From Candidatus Caldilinea saccharophila (GTDB taxonomy: Bacteria > Chloroflexota > Anaerolineae > Caldilineales > Caldilineaceae), in contig JADJVW010000017.1 of assembly GCA_016710365.1 (NCBI GenBank), forward strand, positions 1 to 51,849: DNA of 51,849 nt, read 5' to 3'. The position numbers were made by a program, and so were the translations under genes. Positions 47,784 to 51,849 of this stretch are shown here, piece after piece (position 1 is the first letter of the stretch; every line of letters begins with the position of its first letter). The notes under the pieces were generated by a model, which was given only the letters and a program-made list of their open reading frames with translations, ran no database searches and had not been told where the DNA came from.

Positions 47784-48350
47784 GGCGGCGCTTTGACCAG
47801 ATTATCGAAACCGCGTGCGACCTGCTGGAAAGCCGGGGCTTTCATGCCACTGGCGAACCAGATCGTCAAGGAGCGGCGCGCCCAAGGTTCGCTTTACTAC
47901 TACTTTTCCTGGGGCAGAGGGATACCGAGATCGCTGGGGCGGCGGTGCGCCGCCGGGCAGCGCCACCACGCGGCGCATCGCGGCGAGCCTGGCGGGATCG
48001 ATGACCCGGCGGAGGCAGTCAGCACGTTTGTCGCCAACATCGCCGGTTGGGAGCGTCAAGGTTTTCGCAGCGGCGGCCGCTTGATGACCATCGCGATGGA
48101 GACCGCCGCCGCAAGAAGGAACGGCTGGACCTGGCCTGCCGCACCGCCTATCCGGCAGTTTCAAAGCGCGTTCGAGGCGGACTGGCGGCCAGCGGTTTTA
48201 GCGCCGAGACACGCGCTGGCGCTGGCAATCTTCATTTGCCGGCGATCGAGGGCGGCATCATCACTGACCCGCACCTATCACGGTGGCGACCCGCTGCGCC
48301 GCGTGGCGGTAGAACTGGTCGCGCTGCTGCGCCTGCGCCAACCACAGGTG
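47779..48350 (+). pseudogene. TetR/AcrR-family regulator remnant
   Basis: The helix-turn-helix can be pieced together as FDQIIETACDLLESRGFHAT, then NQIVKE and GSLYYYF, which is characteristic of TetR. Later pieces are DPAEAVSTFVANIAGW, GFRSGGRLMTIAMETAAA, RQFQSAFEA and GDPLRRVAVELVALLRLRQP. Several frameshifts interrupt it. It may have controlled the adjoining oxidoreductase genes. Confidence 0.65.
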
Positions 48351-48501
48351 AATAGCATCAGCAAGCAGGGTGAACTGCAAACACGAAGACACGAAGACGC
48401 AAAGGGGCGCTAAGAAAAGCTAAAGACATGGCAAATCCCACATGCGCTTCGGGCCTTGGTGGTAAAGCTTTTTTGAACAGCAATCAAACAGGAGACCGAA
48501 A

Positions 48502-49066
48502 ATGACAAACTCAGCATCACTCCGGGCAAGAAAATCCTCGTCTACGGCGCTACGGGTTCGCAAGCGGCTAGATTCCATGGGAAGCTGCTGGAGCAAGGGG
48601 CCATTCCACGCGTCGCCGCGACCCAGAAAAGGCAGCCAAGCTGGCGACATAAGCGCCGAGATCGTCGTGGGCGATCTCAACGACCCGGCCAGTCTGGCGG
48701 CCGCCAACACCGGCGTCGATGCGGTGGCGCTGCTGATCCCGGCTTTTGGCGGCGATCCGATGGGAGCGCCGCGGCTGATGCGCAACGCGGTGGAAGCGGC
48801 GCGCGCGGCGGGCGTCAAGCTGATCGCGTGGAACAGCAGCGGGCCGATGATCGAGGAGCGTACCGGCTTCCCGATGTACGACCTACGCCTCGACATGGTT
48901 GAGGCGCTGCGTCAGGTGTCGCCGGCTATAGGTTTCAGGAGGAACGCGACCGCATCGCCTGGGTGGAGATAGCTACCGGTGGTGAAGTTGCCGGTGCAAA
49001 TGACGAGCGTCAGCAGTGGGCGGCGCAGTTTGCTCCACGTTCAGTCCGGTGGAGGTGCAGCGGTGA
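48502..49066 (+). pseudogene. NmrA-like NAD(P)-binding protein remnant 1
   Basis: In a mix of frames: KILVYGATGSQAA (nucleotide-binding Gly motif), then AEIVVGDLNDPASLAAANTG and VDAVALLIPAFGGDPMGAPR, AGVKLIAWNSSGPMIEERTG. The end reads VEVQR and TGA, overlapping the next gene's GTG by four bases. Frameshifts lie in the first 50 codons and near 48930. Confidence 0.65.
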
Positions 49067-49686
49067 GGATTGCAGTCTTTGGCGCCACCGGGCACACGGG
49101 CAAGCATGTGGTGGAGCCAGGCGCTGGCCGCAGGGCATGAGGTCGTCGCCTTTGTGCACGCCCGCCAAACTGGGCATTGAGCACGCGCCTGACGGGAGTG
49201 CAGGGTGACGTGCAGGATAAGGCGCAAGTCAACCAGGCGATTGCCGGCGTCGATGCGGTGATCAGCACGCTGGGGCCGACGGAGAACAAGCCGACCTATC
49301 AGGTGACGGCGGGCACGGAGAACATCATCACTGCCATGCGCACGGCGTACGCAGGCTGGTGATCTCGGCAGATTGCGGGTGGGGGCGACCCCAACGATGC
49401 CCCAAGATCACGAACCATGTGGTGAATCTACTGCTCAAGCTGGTGGCGCGCGCCACGTCTACGAAGATATGAAACAGGTGGTGGAGAAGGTGAGCGCCTC
49501 GAACTGGACTGGGTGATCGTGAGCGTGCCGATGCTGACCGACGACCCGCCGACCGGTGTGGTGCAGGTGGGTTATGTGGGCAAAGGCATGGGCATGCGCA
49601 TCAGCCGGGCGGACACGGCCGAGTTCACGCTACGCCAGGTGAGCGACGGCGCGTATCTGCACAAAACGCCGACAATCAGCAACTAG
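49063..49686 (+). pseudogene. NAD(P)-binding oxidoreductase (SDR/NmrA-like) remnant 2
   Basis: Begins MRIAVFGATGHTGKHVVE at GTG 49063, then TGVQGDVQDKAQVNQAIAGV, DAVISTLGPTENKPTYQVTA, NHVVNLLLKLVA, DWVIVSVPMLTDDPPTGVVQ and a C-terminus ending KTPTISN. The order is that of atypical SDR NAD(P)-binding proteins. There are at least four frameshifts. Confidence 0.65.
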
Positions 49687-49690
49687 CCAA

Positions 49691-49766
49691 CGCTTTGGCG
49701 CGGAGGCGCTGAGAAGGAAAATTTGCTAGAGTTCTCTCCGCCTCTGCGCCTCTGCGTCAAATCAAT
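49691..49766. repeat. P3-family dispersed palindrome
   Basis: GGCGCGGAGGCGCTGAGAAG on the left and CTCCGCCTCTGCGCCTCTGC on the right, about 25 bases apart, between two NAD(P)-binding remnants. Confidence 0.65.
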
Positions 49767-49787
49767 TTAAAGTGGAAGTGGTTTTAG

Positions 49788-50659
49788 ATGGCTGCAACAA
49801 TTCTGGTGACGGGTGCGTCAGGCAATATCGGTAGCCGGATCGTTAAGCTGCTGCTGGCGGAGGGCTGGCGGTGCGTGCGGCGGATCGCAAGCTGGCAGCT
49901 CACGGCGCTTTGGCGACCAGCTTGAAACTGTAAATTTGACTTTGTGCGCCCGGAAACTTACGCCGCCGGGTTTCGCCGGCGTGGAGAGCATGTTTCTCAT
50001 GCGCCCACCTGGAATTACCGATATCAAAAGTATATCGCACCGGCGCTGGATGTGGCGCAGCAGGCTGGTGTGCGCCCGTCGTCTTTCTCTCACTGATCAG
50101 GATCGAGAACAACCAGCAGGAGCCGCCGCGGTGGAGCTATCTGGTAGCGTCGCCGATGAGCTACACGTTTCTGAGCGCCAGCTTCTTCGCCCCAGAACCT
50201 CAACACGACGCGCCGCCGACGAGATTCGCAAGCGCGGCGAAACTACTGTGCCGGTCGGCAAAGCGAGACCAGCTTTATCGACGTGCGATATCGCTGCGGT
50301 GGGCGCGCTGGCCCTGTCGCAGCCGGGTCAAAGCAAAGCTTATGACCTCACCGGCAGGCGCTCGATTACTACCAGGTCGCTGGGTTTCCGGCGGGTGCTG
50401 GGGCGACCGACCACACCGCAACCCATCGTCGCTGAGTTTTCTGTGGCGGCGGAGTGCTGACGGCGCCTCGCTGCCTTTGCCGTGGTGATGACGTGGCTTT
50501 ACAACTCGGCACTTGCCGAGGGAATGGCCGCGCAGGTCACAGAAGAAGGAAAGTGCAGCGACTACTGGGCCGCCCGCCAAAATCACCTTCCGGCAGTATG
50601 TGGTCGATTATCAGGATGTGGCGGTGAGGGCTGGCGCTGCGTGCAAAGCTTTTGGGTAG
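49788..50659 (+). pseudogene. NmrA/SDR-like NAD(P)-binding protein remnant 3
   Basis: Begins MAATILVTGASGNIGSRIVK. Further pieces: RPETYAAGFAGVESMFLMRP, ALDVAQQAGV, SYTFLSASFFA, ADEIRKRGETTVPVGKA, DIAAVGALALSQPGQSKAYD and LTGRR, then VVMTWLYN and ITFRQYVVDYQDV. This is the NmrA-like family order (quinone-oxidoreductase-type). There are many frameshifts. Confidence 0.65.
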
Positions 50660-50679
50660 CGATTTAAGAGAGCGTAATT

Positions 50680-50962
50680 CTATACCAGCTCGGTCTGCAA
50701 TCTGCGCCCCAAGGCGGCGGCGGCCTTTTTCGAGCGTCGCCAGTGTAGCAGATTCACTGTGTGCATCAGGCAGTCGTTTACGGCTGCACGGCTGGTGTTC
50801 ATACGGAACGCCATCTCCGCCTTAGTGATTGCTGTTCTTACATCAAGCTGGCAATCTGGAAGGCCAAAAAGCGCGTTTCGTGGCCTACGGCTTCCGCCTC
50901 AACAGAAGTCGACCTTCTTCTGCGAAAATCATCAGGGTGCTTCCCAATGGCTTTGCGTTCAT
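50680..50962 (-). pseudogene. higA: HigA-type XRE antitoxin remnant
   Basis: ATG 50962 with GGGAGG upstream begins MNAKPLGSTL. In shifted frames VLAFQIAS and KAEMAFRMNTSRAAVN (the helix-turn-helix) follow, then KAAAALGRRLQTELV to TAG. This matches the XRE antitoxins paired with Gp49/HigB-like toxins. Three or so indels. Confidence 0.6.
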
Positions 50963-50972
50963 CACACCTCCC

Positions 50973-51229
50973 TCATTTTTCACGCAGTGATTGAAGTCGG
51001 CGTCTGGCCGGTTGCAAATCACCGCGGTGGCGTCCTCTGCGACTTCTTGATGAACCCATGTAGCAGAACTATCATATCTTCCTCTACGGTGAAAATTACT
51101 TGTGCAATACCGTTCTGAAAGTCTGGATCACACTTCCCACAAGCTTCTCTCCAGTTTTGCGAATCAAGGCATACCAAGCGACCAACCGTATTGCGTCGTT
51201 TTCAAGTCGTCTCCGATGATTTTCGTCAT
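50973..51229 (-). pseudogene. higB: HigB/Gp49-like toxin remnant
   Basis: Readable pieces are LWEV-TGA-SRLS, then VIFTVEEDMIVLLHGFIKKS, then RDLQTARRRLQSLREK and TGA. The LLHGFIKKS core with the following basic helix is the RelE-fold HigB/DUF891 signature. The N-terminus is not clear, and ATG 51229 is only a guess. It lies 10 bases upstream of the antitoxin remnant, toxin first, as usual for HigBA. Confidence 0.55.
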
Positions 51230-51385
51230 CCAGTGTTAGCGATTTGAACTACTCGCGCGCACTGGCTCATTCCTCCGGTGGTCGATAAATTACTTGTAGC
51301 CGAGTTCGCACTCATAGGCATTATGTATCAAAATGGTTCACTTTGTCAAACAAAAAGGCTCAACCGGAATTGATGGGGTCGGGTC

Positions 51386-51455
51386 TTACGTGCCGGGGGC
51401 GGGCTGATCGCTGTCTGCTCAACCGAAGCACCGCAGGCCCGTCCCCGGCACGTAA
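51386..51455. repeat. Imperfect inverted repeat with about 21-bp arms
   Basis: TTACGTGCCGGGGGCGGGC (from 51386) and GCCCGTCCCCGGCACGTAA (to 51455) pair with one mismatch around a spacer of about 30 bases. No T-run follows. It lies downstream of the methyltransferase remnant. Confidence 0.65.
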
Positions 51456-51526
51456 CTACACGAGATCCGCTTGACCCACAAAAAATAGTGTCATTGCGGG
51501 AAGAAGAAAGGCGCCGCTGCGCAAAG

Positions 51527-51849
51527 TCAGTTTGACGCAGTCGGTGTCTGCCTGTTGCTGTTCTTACAAATTTCCCACAGCAGGATCGAACCGGGCGCGA
51601 CATTGAGCGAGTTGACCCGCGCCTGCCAGGAGATGCTGATTGTATAGTCACACACAAGTTTTGGGAGCGACGCTCATGCCTTTGGCTTCATTGCCAAGAA
51701 TCAGCGCAATCGGCTTTGCAGCGTGTGTGTTTGCAGCGACGCTTCACCGCTCGAATCCGTGCCCACCAGTTGAAGATGGTGCTTTTGCTTTTGCACCGCA
51801 AGCCACTGTTCAAGCTCATGCCAGCGCAGGGACGGCGATCAGCTTCGCA
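51527..51849 (-). pseudogene. SpoU/TrmH-family RNA 2'-O-methyltransferase, C-terminal part, frameshifted, runs off the window
   Basis: Minus-strand pieces: HHLQLVGTDSSGEASLQTHT, LILGNEAKGMSVA, then CDYTISI, AGAVNSLNVA and SILLWEI, ending TASN and TGA. The GNEAKGMS and SLNVA motifs are motifs 2 and 3 of the SpoU knot fold that bind S-adenosylmethionine. At least two indels. The N-terminus lies beyond the window, so whether this is tRNA- or rRNA-specific cannot be judged. Confidence 0.75.

Noticed and set aside
51590..51605. tRNA T-loop-like word GGTTCGATCC on the minus strand
   Set aside because: It lies in the SpoU methyltransferase coding sequence, and no acceptor or anticodon stem fits around it.

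Overview
The window looks like part of a high-GC member of the Chloroflexota (Anaerolineae/Caldilineae-like). This is an inference. It rests on a BTAD/NB-ARC/TPR giant regulator, a DUF2089-DUF4097-SHOCT operon, secreted proteins ending in a YLPxxxR-type tail, a DUF1800/DUF1501 Tat pair, a fadN-type beta-oxidation operon and an F420-type reductase remnant. No rRNA, tRNA or CRISPR array was found.

Layout. 0-5.5 kb: a serine hydrolase, a three-gene regulatory operon with a repeat-built solenoid protein, a broken small gene beside an AT-rich island, and a DUF4870 membrane protein. 5.7-10 kb: fmt, ruvA, an orphan OmpR-type response regulator, ruvC and yebC. 10-17.4 kb (minus strand): a BTAD regulator followed by fructosamine kinase, a HAD phosphatase, a VOC protein and a broken spermidine-synthase-like membrane protein. 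The middle three look like a metabolite-repair set. 17.8-19.3 kb: two secreted proteins. 19.4-23.9 kb: fadN and fadA, separated by a four-helix-bundle gene that lies between inverted G-rich repeats. 24-32 kb: a broken C25 (gingipain-like) protease, a PEP-CTERM protein and the DUF1800/DUF1501 pair. 32.4-33.4 kb: a MazEF-like pair and a glutaredoxin. 33.7-47.2 kb: a type I restriction-modification locus (hsdM, a GxxExxY gene, hsdS, hsdR) torn apart by two inverted copies of one IS4-type element. 47.3-51.8 kb: a run of frameshifted remnants: deazaflavin-dependent reductase, TetR, three NAD(P)-binding proteins, HigBA and a SpoU/TrmH methyltransferase.

The most informative structure is at 37.4-47.2 kb. 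The flanks of the two IS copies match crosswise. Joining the left flank of copy 1 to the reverse complement of the left flank of copy 2 rebuilds an intact hsdS reading frame with a 5-bp target duplication (TGTTT). The two right flanks rebuild a second site with a 7-bp duplication (TATCCCT). The 6.8 kb between them (hsdS 3' part, hsdR, an acetyltransferase, a kinase, sodC) has therefore been inverted, either in the cell or in the assembly.

A second theme is the abundance of short palindromic or G-rich dispersed repeats. They occur between genes, nested in each other, and also inside reading frames: a 33-bp perfect palindrome in hsdR, repeat arrays forming both ends of the GxxExxY protein, and two insertions in the spermidine-synthase-like gene. 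Many genes carry single-base frameshifts, and four have in-frame TAG codons. Some of these may be long-read assembly errors, because several lie at homopolymers or short tandem motifs.
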